NCBI GenBank assembly: GCA_964468205.1
Contig: CAYXVG010000026.1
Coordinates: forward strand, 1 to 64,000
DNA from: CAWELS01 sp964468205
GTDB taxonomy: Bacteria > Acidobacteriota > Terriglobia > Bryobacterales > Bryobacteraceae
DNA length: 64,000 nucleotides
Direction of reading: 5' to 3'
The position numbers were made by a program, and so were the translations under genes. This document shows, in pieces, positions 1-11,758 of the stretch. The notes under the pieces were generated by a model. That model saw only the letters and a program-made list of their open reading frames with translations, searched no databases and was not told the DNA's origin. Numbering within the stretch: position 1 is the first letter of the stretch; every line of letters starts with the position of its first letter.

Positions 1-663
1 GCGCTCGAGGGCGATACTCCGGAGAAAATGCTGGAGAAGTTCGCGGCCTTCCCGGAGATCCAGGTGATCGACCTGGACGCGGCGATGGGGCGCGGTTCGA
101 ACGACGAGTTGGTGGATTTCATCGCCGCGCGCGCAGTGTGCCGGATTGGCGGCGGCGTCCGCAACGCGGAGCGGGCGGAGAGGCTGGTGACGCAGGGCGC
201 GAAGCAGGTGATCGTGGGTACGGCGGCCTTTGATGCGAACGGCCCGCGGATCGATTTCCTGGAAGCGCTGCGCGCGGCGATCGGAAAGGAGCGTCTGCTG
301 CTGGCGCTCGATTCACGGGGCGGGCGTATCGTGGTGAAGGGTTGGCAGGAGTCGACGAACCTGCGGGCCGAGGATGTGATCGGAAAGCTCGAGCCGTACG
401 CCGGCGGATATCTCTGCACGTACGTCGATAAGGAAGGGATGATGCAGGGGACGGACCTGGAGTGGTTCGGCAGGTTGCGCGATTGCACCGGTCTTCCGAT
501 TACGGCGGCGGGCGGTATCACGACATTGGAGGACATCGAGTCGCTCACCGCGCTGCGGATCGACTGCGCGGTGGGGATGGCGATCTATACGGGCAAGCTG
601 GATCTTGACGAGCTTGCGGCCCGGTTCGTCACTCCGCCCCAGCCGCACCGCGACGCGCCATGA
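1..663 (+). CDS. hisA: HisA-like phosphoribosylformimino-AICAR-ribotide isomerase, 5' partial
   Basis: The reading frame is open from base 1, so the N terminus lies upstream of the window; an internal ATG at 28 is unlikely to be the start. The 220 visible residues form a (beta/alpha)8 HisA-type half: IGGGVRN phosphate-binding loop, VIVGTAAF, LALDSRGG, the YVDKEGMMQGTD strand that corresponds to the second catalytic-Asp segment of HisA, and ITAAGGITTLED. HisA catalyses the Amadori isomerisation of ProFAR to PRFAR, the fourth step of histidine biosynthesis, in the cytoplasm. No other his gene is visible. It overlaps the next gene by 4 bp (ATGA at 660), implying translational coupling to a membrane glycosyltransferase, an unusual partner. 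HisF is less likely because of the DKEG and SRGG segments. Confidence 0.85.
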   Translation, partial: ALEGDTPEKMLEKFAAFPEIQVIDLDAAMGRGSNDELVDFIAARAVCRIGGGVRNAERAERLVTQGAKQVIVGTAAFDANGPRIDFLEALRAAIGKERLLLALDSRGGRIVVKGWQESTNLRAEDVIGKLEPYAGGYLCTYVDKEGMMQGTDLEWFGRLRDCTGLPITAAGGITTLEDIESLTALRIDCAVGMAIYTGKLDLDELAARFVTPPQPHRDAP

Positions 664-2177
664 AGCGGAAGAAGAGAGGCAAAAAGTCCCCGGCCCCGGC
701 GAAGACCCTTCCGATCAGGAAGCCTATATCCACCCTTTGGTGGCTTCTGCCGATGGCCTTCGCAATCCGCGTCGCGGCCAGCGGCGTGCTGCCCAACACA
801 ATGCACCCGGACGAGCTCCTCCAATATCTCGAACAGGGCCACCGTTTCGCGTTCGGCTACGGCCTGATTCCTTGGGAGTTCCAGATGGGCGCCCGGTCCT
901 GGCTGCTGCCGGGCTTCCTCGGGATCGTAATTGCGGCCGCCGGATGGATCATGGATCATCCCGCGTTCTACATACGAGCCGTGGAGCTAGTGCTGGCGGC
1001 GATCTCGATGACGGTGGTAGCCCTGGCCTATATTTGGGTGCGGGAACGCGAAGGGGAAGCGGCCGGCATCCTGGCTGGGATTGCCAGCGCTGTCTGGTTT
1101 GAGTTGGTCTACTTTTCGACTCATTCGCTGACCGAGGCGGTGGCGGCCCACCTGCTCTGCGGGGCGCTGTGTCTGGCGTACCCGGGGAGGGAGACGGGCG
1201 ACACCCGGCGCTTGGGTTGGGGCGGCCTGCTGCTTGGGCTCGCGTGCGCTCTGCGGCTTCACTTGTCGCCGGCGGCAGGGATGATCGGCCTGCTCGCCTG
1301 CCGGACCAAGTGGAGGCGTTGGTTGGCGCTCGGAGGCGGCTTTGTTGGAGCGGCCGCAATCCAGGGCGCGATTGATCTGATTACGTGGGACTATCCGTTC
1401 CAATCGCTCATCACGTATTTCAGAATCAACGTCCTCGAGGGGTTTGCGGCCCGCTTTGAGCAGCGGCCATGGCATGCCTATCTCAGCGATTTCGCGCGGA
1501 CGTGGAGGTTTTGGTGGATCCCGGCGCTCGGTTTGGTGATTGCCGGCGCGCGGCGCAATTGGCCGCTACTCGCGGTGGCCGCAGCAGTCATCGTCCCTCA
1601 TTCCTTCTTTGTTAACAAGCAGCCCCGCTTCATCTTCGCGGCATTGCCGCTGCTGCTCATCGTGATCTCCACGGGTCTTTGGCGCCTGGCCAAGCGGGTT
1701 CGGGGGGATCAGGCAATCAGCCGGAAGGCCGCGGCTGTATTGGGCGCCGCCGTCTTCGCGCCGGTGTCGGTTGTGCTGGGCGCATACTACGGAACAGAGG
1801 TTTTGAGCGGGTCTCCGCTGGAGGGCACGCTGTGGTCCCGCTATCGTGCCGAACGCCAGGCTCTGCTCGCGCTGCACGAACGGCCAGACGTCTGCGGCGT
1901 GGGCCTGTATCAATTAAGTTGGGTGGATGTGGGCTACGCCTACCTCCACCGCGATGTCCCGTTCATCGAGGTGCGGGACCAGGAAGATTGGGAAGCTCGC
2001 GCGCCGCTGTTCAACTACGTGCTGGCACGCCCGTGGTCGAAGATACCGTCGAGGGAATTCGCCGGAATTGGAGTTCACGATCATTCCGGAGCTCCGGGCG
2101 TGACGATACGGAGGCGGCCGGGAGATTGCGCTCCCGCGGGAGAGGTGGATTTGCGAAGGGAACTGATTGTGAAGTGA
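660..2177 (+). CDS. Membrane mannosyltransferase of the GT22 (ALG9/PIG-B-like) type
   Basis: This 505-residue protein has about ten hydrophobic segments after a Lys/Arg-rich cytoplasmic N terminus. The first luminal loop carries NTMHPDELLQYLEQGH followed by IPWEFQMGARSWLLPG, the HPDE and WE-x-R-S pattern of GT22 lipid-linked mannosyltransferases (ALG9, ALG12, PIG-B); the Asp-Glu pair is the presumed catalytic site. By family it should transfer a sugar from a polyprenyl-phosphate donor on the outer face of the membrane. The start is the ATG overlapping the hisA stop. The C-terminal third is soluble and extracytoplasmic. The acceptor cannot be told from the sequence. Confidence 0.75.
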   Translation: MKRKKRGKKSPAPAKTLPIRKPISTLWWLLPMAFAIRVAASGVLPNTMHPDELLQYLEQGHRFAFGYGLIPWEFQMGARSWLLPGFLGIVIAAAGWIMDHPAFYIRAVELVLAAISMTVVALAYIWVREREGEAAGILAGIASAVWFELVYFSTHSLTEAVAAHLLCGALCLAYPGRETGDTRRLGWGGLLLGLACALRLHLSPAAGMIGLLACRTKWRRWLALGGGFVGAAAIQGAIDLITWDYPFQSLITYFRINVLEGFAARFEQRPWHAYLSDFARTWRFWWIPALGLVIAGARRNWPLLAVAAAVIVPHSFFVNKQPRFIFAALPLLLIVISTGLWRLAKRVRGDQAISRKAAAVLGAAVFAPVSVVLGAYYGTEVLSGSPLEGTLWSRYRAERQALLALHERPDVCGVGLYQLSWVDVGYAYLHRDVPFIEVRDQEDWEARAPLFNYVLARPWSKIPSREFAGIGVHDHSGAPGVTIRRRPGDCAPAGEVDLRRELIVK

Positions 2178-2178
2178 C

Positions 2179-2828
2179 TTAGCTGCCCCGGCTCCCGTTG
2201 CGCGTCAATTCGCGGAGGTCGCTGATCCAGTAGTCGGGGGCGTCGGCGGGGATGCGGCTGGCGCCGTAGCCGTAGCGGACGGCGCAGGTTTTAACGCCAG
2301 CGGCACGGCCAGCTTCGATGTCCACGGGAGAGTCGCCGACCATGAGGGTTTTGGAAGGGCCGGCGCCCAGGGCTTCCATCGAACGGAGCAGAACGTCGGG
2401 GGCGGGCTTGTGGGGAAAGCCGTCGGTTCCCTGGACGTGATCGATGTACTGGCGGAGCCCAAAGAGCTCGAGGACTTTCCCGGTGGTCTCGCTGCCCTTG
2501 GTCGTGGCCGTGCCCTTCTTGCCGCCGAGCGCGGCGAGGGCTTCGCGCACGCCGGGATAGACGCTGGTGGATTTGTGATTCCGTCCGAGGTAGGTATTGC
2601 GGTAGTCGAGGACCAGCTCCTGCATCTGCTCTTCGGAGTAGTCGGGGAAGACTTCGTCGAAGGTGGCGCGCAGATGGAGGCCAATGTGAGAGCGGAGATA
2701 GTCTCGCGTCACCGCAGCTTCGCGTCCCCGCTTCGCGAAGATTTCGAGGACGGATGAGACGATATCGCCGGCCGAGTCCAGCAAGGTGCCGTCGATGTCG
2801 AAGAGGTAGTAGCGGAATTCGGGGATGC

Positions 2829-2832
<4 letters not shown>
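2179..2832 (-). CDS. HAD-superfamily phosphatase, phosphoglycolate-phosphatase-like
   Basis: The protein is 217 residues long. Motif I is FDIDGTLLDS near residue 11 (nucleophile and acid/base Asp). A helical C1 cap follows. Motif II is the Thr in GTATTKGS, motif III Lys lies in the FPHKPAPD stretch and motif IV is VGDSPVDIEAG. This is the Gph/PpaX/MupP subgroup of haloacid dehalogenase phosphatases, which hydrolyse small phosphate monoesters such as 2-phosphoglycolate in the cytoplasm. It starts inside the ftsH stop (ATGA overlap at 2829-2832), so it is the last gene of the tilS-ftsH-HAD set. The substrate is not determined by sequence. Confidence 0.8.
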
Positions 2833-4748
<1,916 letters not shown>

Positions 4749-4835
4749 GAAGACTCCTGGCCGGAAACGCCCGACCTCTCAATCGCCCTGACTACCATTA
4801 CAGACGCTTGACTCGTCACTTTTGATTCAAGGCGG

Positions 4836-6329
4836 TCAAGTTACGTTCTCCTCCCGGATGCGCAGGATCATCCCGGTTCGCCGTGAGGGCAGGTACTCGG
4901 AGGCGGCTCCAAAGCCTTTCAGCCAAAGAATCCGCCCGCCTTTCGCAACTACCGGCCATCCGGCCCGGTCCCAAGAAGGGATACGTTCGGACTGAAAGAG
5001 ATCGTGCACTTTTCTCGCGCGCCGCTCTCCCGGCAACTGAATCCGGTCGCCCGGAGTCCAATTGCGAAGTTCCACGAAGCCTCCGCCGATTCTTGTCCAG
5101 TCGAGCACACCTTCTCCTAGCTTATTATATCCTCCACTTGAGACTGGATTTCCCGGAATGGCGGGTTCCAACGCCAGACAAATGATCGAGTTAGAGCCTG
5201 GCGCCTGGATTTTAGCCGGCGGGGAGAGCGAAAAACGGTACTCGGCGGCGGAGGGCCAAGCGTCCGGCGGCGCGAGGCGAATCCATTCGAAGGAACGCCG
5301 GACGAGGAGTCCGGGAAGATCGACCCCGCCGGCGCCGGAGTTCTGGACGGCGAGATTCAGGACCTGCTCGACGTGGAAGAAATCGATCTGGCGGAGGTCT
5401 CCTTTGGACTGGCGAATAGCGCGGCGGACGAGGCGGCGCTGGTGGGCGAGGCTACATTGGGCGAGCTTCGTGCAGTGGAGCAGGGTGGGGCGGCGCTGCT
5501 GGGTTGCCATAGGTCGCCGTTGGAGGCTGGCCGAGGGCCGGGTTACAGGGCCGTCTGGCGGGCCAGATGACCCGCTCCAGCGGCGATGCTCTTGCACGAC
5601 ACCGTTTGCCAGGCGATCAATTTCCAGTTTCCAGAACGCTTCTTCGTCGCGAGCAACAACGGCCACGCGCGCGAGGATGTTGGCGAGATTGGGGTTCCAG
5701 TCCCGTTCGAGGGCGGGAAGCAGTTCGTGGCGGATGCGGTTGCGGTCAAAGGCGAGATCGCGATTCGAGGGATCCTCACGCCAAACGTGGCCTTCGGAGC
5801 GGAGCCATGCTTCGATTTCCGGGCGGGCGAGATCGAGCAGCGGCCGGACGAAGCCATCTTCGGTAACGGGGTAGATGCCAGCGAGTCCGGCGAGTCCGGA
5901 GCCGCGCAGAAACCGGTAGAGGACCGTTTCGGCTTGGTCGGAGAGGGTATGACCGAGGGCGACGCGATGCACTTTGCCAGCGGCCAGTTGTTCACGAAAG
6001 AAGCCGTAGCGGGCCTCGCGGGCGGCTTGTTCGAGGTTCTCGCCGGATTTCCGCGCGATGCGGCGGACCGCGGCGTTGGCGGTATCGCAGGGAATACCGT
6101 GGGCAGCGGCGAGGTTCTGGACAAAGATGCGATCCTCGTCGGATTCCCGGCCCCGAAGCTGGTGGTCAAAGTGCAGCACCCGCAGAGAGATACCGAGGCG
6201 GGGGGCCATTTCGCGGAGGAGGTGAAACAGCGCCACGGAATCGGCGCCGCCAGAGACGGCGATCCCGGCAATTTGCCCGGCGGCAAACATGCAATAATGG
6301 TGGGTGGTTTCGGCGACGCGCTCGCGCAA
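4836..6329 (-). CDS. tilS: tRNA(Ile)-lysidine synthetase TilS
   Basis: TilS ligates lysine to C34 of tRNA-Ile(CAU) using ATP. The PP-loop motif SGGADS sits at residues 23-28 if translation begins at the TTG at 6329 (L-R-E-R-V), the usual distance in this family. The longer open frame up to 6563 would overlap the divergent larA-like gene and has no TilS-like residues, so I reject it. HFDHQLRG and the SDQAETVLYRFLRG segment confirm the N-type ATP pyrophosphatase domain. The C-terminal substrate-recognition domain contains GDRIQLPGERRARKVHDLF. Residues about 252-295 form an Arg/Pro/Gln-rich insertion not expected in the family, coinciding with a GC-rich palindrome (see findings). Confidence 0.9.
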   Translation of the reverse strand: MRERVAETTHHYCMFAAGQIAGIAVSGGADSVALFHLLREMAPRLGISLRVLHFDHQLRGRESDEDRIFVQNLAAAHGIPCDTANAAVRRIARKSGENLEQAAREARYGFFREQLAAGKVHRVALGHTLSDQAETVLYRFLRGSGLAGLAGIYPVTEDGFVRPLLDLARPEIEAWLRSEGHVWREDPSNRDLAFDRNRIRHELLPALERDWNPNLANILARVAVVARDEEAFWKLEIDRLANGVVQEHRRWSGSSGPPDGPVTRPSASLQRRPMATQQRRPTLLHCTKLAQCSLAHQRRLVRRAIRQSKGDLRQIDFFHVEQVLNLAVQNSGAGGVDLPGLLVRRSFEWIRLAPPDAWPSAAEYRFSLSPPAKIQAPGSNSIICLALEPAIPGNPVSSGGYNKLGEGVLDWTRIGGGFVELRNWTPGDRIQLPGERRARKVHDLFQSERIPSWDRAGWPVVAKGGRILWLKGFGAASEYLPSRRTGMILRIREENVT

Positions 6330-6432
6330 TCTGACTCCGCTCTTTTCATTGTAAGTCCCAGCGCGGCAATTAGTTGCCAGCGAGATCCCCGGGAGTGCAA
6401 CGCCGCCCCTCGACACGGAGCCTACACCTCGA

Positions 6433-7704
6433 ATGAGCCTGTATTTTAGCGCCGGCTCGGCCACGGCCGAGCTCACCAGCGACGACATGAAGCGGGGCCT
6501 TGGCGAGGCTCTTGATTCGATTGGCCACCGCCGGAACGTGCTGGCCATTCCGCCGGACTTCACCCGCTTCCACTCTATGGCGGGGGAGCTAACGCGCTAT
6601 GCATGGGAGTACTACGGGGATCGTCTCACCGGCATCCTGCCGGCGCTCGGTACCCACGTTCCGATGACAGACGGGGAGATTGCCGCCATGTTCGGTGAAG
6701 TCCCCCGAAGCCTTTTCCGGGTGCATGACTGGCGCGAGGGCCTGGTGACATTGGGCGAAGTCCCCGGAGAATATATGAAAGAGCTTTCCGAGGGAAAGCT
6801 CGACTACTCCTGGCCGGCGCAGGTGGATCAACTGCTGGTGGAGGGAGGGTTCGACCTGATTCTCTCCATCGGGCAGGTGGTGCCGCACGAAGTGATCGGC
6901 ATGGCCAACTACAACAAGAACATCTTCGTCGGCACCGGCGGCGTGGAGGGGATCAACAAGAGCCACTTTCTGGGGGCGGTTTACGGGATGGAGCGGATTA
7001 TGGGGAGGGCCGACAACCCGGTCCGGCGCCTCATGAATTACGCCTCGGAACACTTTGCGACGGAACTGCCGGTGGTTTACGCGCAGACGGTGGTGAGCAA
7101 GAACGAAGCCGGGAAGCTGGTGTGCCGCGGTTTGTACGTGGGCGACGACGAGGAATGCTTCCTGAAGGCTTCGGAGCTGAGCCTCGCCGTGAACTTCGAG
7201 ATGATGGACCGGGAGATCCAGAAGGCGGTGGTGTATCTCGACCCCGGCGAGTTCAAGACCACCTGGCTGGGCAACAAGAGCGTCTACAGGACGCGCATGG
7301 CGATCGCCGACGGCGGCGAGTTGATCGTGCTCGCGCCGGGCGTTAAGGAGTTCGGCGAGGACAGGACGATTGACGGTTTGATCCGCAAGTACGGTTACCA
7401 AGGAACGCCGGCGACGCTGGAGGCGGTGAAGAAGAACGAGGATCTGGCCGGCAACCTAAGCGCAGCGGCGCACTTGATTCACGGCTCTTCCGAGGACCGG
7501 TTCCGGATCACCTACTGCCCGGGCGGGCTCAGCCGGGAAGAGGTGGAAGGCGTGAACTTCGCCTATGCCAGCCTCGAGGAGATCTCCCGCCGCTATGATC
7601 CGGGGAAGCTGCGCGACGGATTTAACGAGGTTGACGGCGAGGAGATTTTCTATATTTCGAACCCGGCCCTTGGGCTCTGGGCTTATCGGGAAAGATTCGA
7701 GTAG
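6433..7704 (+). CDS. LarA-family nickel-pincer-dependent racemase/epimerase homologue
   Basis: This 423-residue protein carries the LarA signatures: PDFTRFH (residues 41-47, Arg45), LGTHVP (His75) and VVPHEV (His152) followed ten residues later by Lys162 in YNKN. In Lactobacillus LarA the equivalent residues are a GTH histidine, His174 and Lys184, the last binding the nickel-pincer nucleotide; the 10-residue His-Lys spacing is preserved. The family racemises lactate or other 2-hydroxyacids including aldonates. No larB, larC or larE cofactor genes are in the window. It is divergent from tilS and lies upstream of the gnd/kdgK block, so an acid-sugar substrate is a reasonable inference. A weak GGAG precedes the ATG. 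Confidence 0.75.
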   Translation: MSLYFSAGSATAELTSDDMKRGLGEALDSIGHRRNVLAIPPDFTRFHSMAGELTRYAWEYYGDRLTGILPALGTHVPMTDGEIAAMFGEVPRSLFRVHDWREGLVTLGEVPGEYMKELSEGKLDYSWPAQVDQLLVEGGFDLILSIGQVVPHEVIGMANYNKNIFVGTGGVEGINKSHFLGAVYGMERIMGRADNPVRRLMNYASEHFATELPVVYAQTVVSKNEAGKLVCRGLYVGDDEECFLKASELSLAVNFEMMDREIQKAVVYLDPGEFKTTWLGNKSVYRTRMAIADGGELIVLAPGVKEFGEDRTIDGLIRKYGYQGTPATLEAVKKNEDLAGNLSAAAHLIHGSSEDRFRITYCPGGLSREEVEGVNFAYASLEEISRRYDPGKLRDGFNEVDGEEIFYISNPALGLWAYRERFE

Positions 7705-7739
7705 GGGCCGGCGGCGATCGGTTCCGGAGCGAAACCACT

Positions 7740-7783
7740 GCCGGCGCGAACGCCGGCCGGGCAGGAGTGAAGACCTGCGCCAC
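7740..7783. repeat. Tandem double-hairpin intergenic repeat, copy A
   Basis: A stem-loop GCCGGCG-CGAA-CGCCGGC (7740-7757) is followed after 3 bp by a second one, GCAGG-AGTGAAGA-CCTGC (7761-7778), ending in GCCAC. The same architecture recurs at 17916-17959. There is no T-run, so it is not a typical intrinsic terminator. It lies between the larA-like gene and gnd. Confidence 0.55.
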
Positions 7784-7810
7784 ATACATATTTTCTAGGA
7801 GAAGCACTCA

Positions 7811-9268
<1,458 letters not shown>

Positions 9269-9336
9269 CGGCGGCTCGGCGGGCCGGGTCCGGGCCGCCG
9301 GAGCGCGCCCCTAACTAAGAGGAGAAAGGATTCCAG

Positions 9337-10416
9337 ATGAGTATTGAACTTCGCAAAGATGCCGCCTACGCCATGGTTGTCCCCACCAGCATGGGAATTC
9401 GCATCACGCCCGCCAGCGGCCAGCCGGTTCACTGCAGCCAGACGTTCGCGATGTACGCGACGAGCGCGGAGACGAACGTCGCAAGCGTCTCGTCATACCT
9501 GGGACTGCCAGTCAAGGTGCTGACCGCCTTCGTAAAGGGGAGCCCGATAGCGCGGCTGATCAAGGACAACCTGGGGAGCCGGCACATCGATTACGAGGGT
9601 CCGGAAATCGAGCAGGGCGGTCCATGGGGCTATCGGCACCAAATCAACATCGCCGACAGCGGCTACGGTTCCCGGGGGCCGAGAGTGCACAACGATCGCG
9701 CCGGCGAGGTTGGCCGTGAACTCCACTTGAAGGATTTTGATCTGGAGCGCATTTTCGGCCAGGAAGGCGTGCAGGTGGTGCATCTTTCCGGGCTGATTGG
9801 CGCTCTCTCGCCGGCGACCGGGTTGTTCTGCCTGGAAATTGCCCGATCCGCGAAGAAGCACGGCACGCGGATCTCGTTCGATTTGAATCACCGGGCCAGC
9901 TTCTGGAAGGGGCGCGAGGAGAAGCTGCGCGAGATCTTCACCGAGATTGCGAGCATCTCCGACGTGCTGGTGGGCAACGAAGAGGACTTCCAGCTCTGTC
10001 TCGGGATTGAAGGGCCGCCACCGGGCGGTGAGGGACTGGCCGCCAAGATTGACGGTTTCAAGGGCATGATCAACAGGGCGAAGGAGGCCTTCCCGAACGT
10101 GTCCGTGTTCGCGACCACTCTCCGCGAGGTGATCAGCGCCAACAGCCACATGTGGGGCGCGATTCTGTCCGAGGGCGCCAACTGGCACGTGGTGGAGCCG
10201 CGGCAAATCACAGTGCTCGACCGGATTGGCGGCGGCGACGGGTTCGTGGGCGGAGTGCTCTATGCCATCCTGCGCGGGTGGGAGCCCGAGAAGTGGATCC
10301 AGTTCGGGTGGGCGACGGGGGCGCTGGCGACAACGCTTTACACGGATTACGCCCAACCGGCCGACGAAGACCAGGTGTGGAGCATTTGGAAGGGCAACGC
10401 CCGGGTACAGCGATAG
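9337..10416 (+). CDS. PfkB-family sugar kinase, probably 2-keto-3-deoxygluconate kinase
   Basis: The 359-residue protein has the ribokinase fold. The C-terminal anion-hole motif reads DRIGGGDGFVGGVLYAIL, the PfkB signature in which the Asp is the catalytic base and GGGD replaces the usual GAGD. SFDLNHR and VLVGNEEDF are typical of KdgK-type enzymes. KdgK phosphorylates 2-keto-3-deoxygluconate to KDPG for the lower Entner-Doudoroff route. A strong GAGGAGAAAGG precedes the ATG after a GC-rich palindromic spacer. Its position beside gnd and kdsC supports a role in keto-deoxy acid sugar metabolism. Fructokinase or another PfkB specificity remains possible. Confidence 0.75.
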   Translation: MSIELRKDAAYAMVVPTSMGIRITPASGQPVHCSQTFAMYATSAETNVASVSSYLGLPVKVLTAFVKGSPIARLIKDNLGSRHIDYEGPEIEQGGPWGYRHQINIADSGYGSRGPRVHNDRAGEVGRELHLKDFDLERIFGQEGVQVVHLSGLIGALSPATGLFCLEIARSAKKHGTRISFDLNHRASFWKGREEKLREIFTEIASISDVLVGNEEDFQLCLGIEGPPPGGEGLAAKIDGFKGMINRAKEAFPNVSVFATTLREVISANSHMWGAILSEGANWHVVEPRQITVLDRIGGGDGFVGGVLYAILRGWEPEKWIQFGWATGALATTLYTDYAQPADEDQVWSIWKGNARVQR

Positions 10417-10428
10417 GAGAGATTCGGC

Positions 10429-10461
10429 GGAGCGGGCCTTCCGAGCCGGATGGCCCGCTCC
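10429..10461. repeat. Perfect 10-bp intergenic inverted repeat
   Basis: GGAGCGGGCC at 10429-10438 is the exact reverse complement of GGCCCGCTCC at 10452-10461, with a 13-base loop. It fills the 61-bp gap between the PfkB kinase and kdsC. There is no T-tract, so it may be an RNA-stabilising or REP-like hairpin rather than a terminator. Confidence 0.5.
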
Positions 10462-10477
10462 ACTGACAGGATCGCCA

Positions 10478-11020
10478 ATGACGGAAGATGTGAGAGCGAG
10501 GGCGGCGAAGATCAAGCTGCTGCTGATGGATGTTGACGGTGTGTGGACCGACAGCAAGCTGCACTACGTGTTGGGTCCGGACGGCGAGATCGCCGAAACG
10601 AAGGCCTTCAACTCCCAGGACGGCATCGCGCTGTTCTGGTGTGGCTGGAAAGGGATTACGCTCGGCGTGATCAGCGGCCGCGAGTCCAAGGCCACCGAGC
10701 ACCGGGCGAAACAGGTGGGCGTGAAGTACATCCACCAGGGACACATCGAGAAAATTCCGATTCTGGAAGGGATCATGGCGGAGGAGAAGATCGGCCTCGA
10801 TGAGGTGGCCTACATGGGCGACGATCTGACCGATGCGATCATCATGAAGCGGGTTGGACTGGCGGTGGCGGTGGCCAACGCGCGGCCGGAGGTGAAGGCG
10901 GTGGCGCACCTGGTAACCGAGACCGCGGGCGGCGACGGAGCGGTCCGGGAAGTGGTGGAGGTCCTCCTCAAGAGCCAGGGCAAGTGGCAGGAATTGCTCG
11001 AAAAGTACGAGATCGCATAA
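10478..11020 (+). CDS. kdsC: 3-deoxy-D-manno-octulosonate 8-phosphate phosphatase
   Basis: The 180-residue length and capless HAD fold are typical of KdsC. Motif I is MDVDGVWTD (Asp18, Asp20), motif II is SGRES (66-70) and motif IV is YMGDDLTD (112-119, acidic pair 115-116). KdsC removes phosphate from KDO-8-P to give KDO for lipopolysaccharide core synthesis, acting as a cytoplasmic tetramer with Mg2+. I chose the ATG at 10478, preceded by ACAGG, rather than an open extension that overlaps the upstream kinase gene. kdsA, kdsB and kdsD are not in the window. Confidence 0.9.
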   Translation: MTEDVRARAAKIKLLLMDVDGVWTDSKLHYVLGPDGEIAETKAFNSQDGIALFWCGWKGITLGVISGRESKATEHRAKQVGVKYIHQGHIEKIPILEGIMAEEKIGLDEVAYMGDDLTDAIIMKRVGLAVAVANARPEVKAVAHLVTETAGGDGAVREVVEVLLKSQGKWQELLEKYEIA

Positions 11021-11029
11021 GTGGAAGCC

Positions 11030-11689
11030 ATGCCTCACGAGCGCTTCGGCATCCTCGTTCACGCAGAGGAAGGGACGGGTGTACTCCATAAGCTCACCGG
11101 TGTGATCGCCCGCCACGATGGCGACATTTCGTCGGTGGCGATCGTGGAGCGATCGGAGACTGATACCAAGATCGACTTTGAGGTGGAGACGCCCGGCGAC
11201 GTGGAGGCGCTGGCCGCTGACCTCCGTGCTCTGCCGATCGTGAAGTCGGTTGTGGTGATGCGCAGCTTGCACAAGATCTACGGTAAGCGCATCATCATCA
11301 TCGGCGGCGGGGCGCAGGTGGGCCAGGTGGCGATCGGCGCGGTGTCGGAAGCAGACCGTCACAACATTCGCGGGGAGCACATTTCGGTGGATACGATCCC
11401 GCTGGTAGGCGAGCAAGCGTTAGCCGACGCCGTGCGGGCGGTGGCGCGGTTGCCGCGCGCGAGGGCGCTGGTGTTGGCTGGGGCGTTGATGGGCGGCGAC
11501 ATCACCGCGGCGGTGCGCGAGGTACGCAGCCAGGGATTGCTGGTGATCAGCCTGAACATGGCGGGCAGCGTTCCGGAGGCGGCGGACCTGGTGGTGTCGG
11601 ATCCGGTGCAGGCGGGTGTGATGGCAGTAATGGCGGTCGCCCACACCGCGAAGTTTGACCTGTGCAAGCTGAAGAAGAACGTATTCTGA
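11030..11689 (+). CDS. ACT-domain regulatory protein with C-terminal DUF5612-like Rossmann domain
   Basis: The N-terminal ~75 residues form an ACT fold (FGILVHAEEGTGVLHKLTGVIARHDG), a small-molecule (often amino-acid) binding module. The C-terminal half begins with GKRIIIIGGGAQVGQVA, a Gly-rich nucleotide-binding-like loop, and continues VLAGALMGGDITAAVREV. This pairing resembles the ACT plus DUF5612 proteins best known from archaea. No enzymatic motif is evident, so a regulatory role is inferred only. It starts 9 bp after the kdsC stop (ATG at 11030, or the GTG at 11021), so it is in the same operon. Confidence 0.6.
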   Translation: MPHERFGILVHAEEGTGVLHKLTGVIARHDGDISSVAIVERSETDTKIDFEVETPGDVEALAADLRALPIVKSVVVMRSLHKIYGKRIIIIGGGAQVGQVAIGAVSEADRHNIRGEHISVDTIPLVGEQALADAVRAVARLPRARALVLAGALMGGDITAAVREVRSQGLLVISLNMAGSVPEAADLVVSDPVQAGVMAVMAVAHTAKFDLCKLKKNVF

Positions 11690-11758
11690 GAAACCGCCAA
11701 CCCCGCCGACCCTCCTCTTCCAACAGCCGGGTATACAATCTGGGGGGAGGTTCTTCTA

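Noticed and set aside
7740..7783. Rho-independent terminator
   Set aside because: Strong stems are present but no T-tract follows on either strand.
10208..11416. 402-codon minus-strand frame opposite kdsC and the ACT gene
   Set aside because: It mirrors well-supported plus-strand genes, has no recognisable domain and arises from third-position GC bias.
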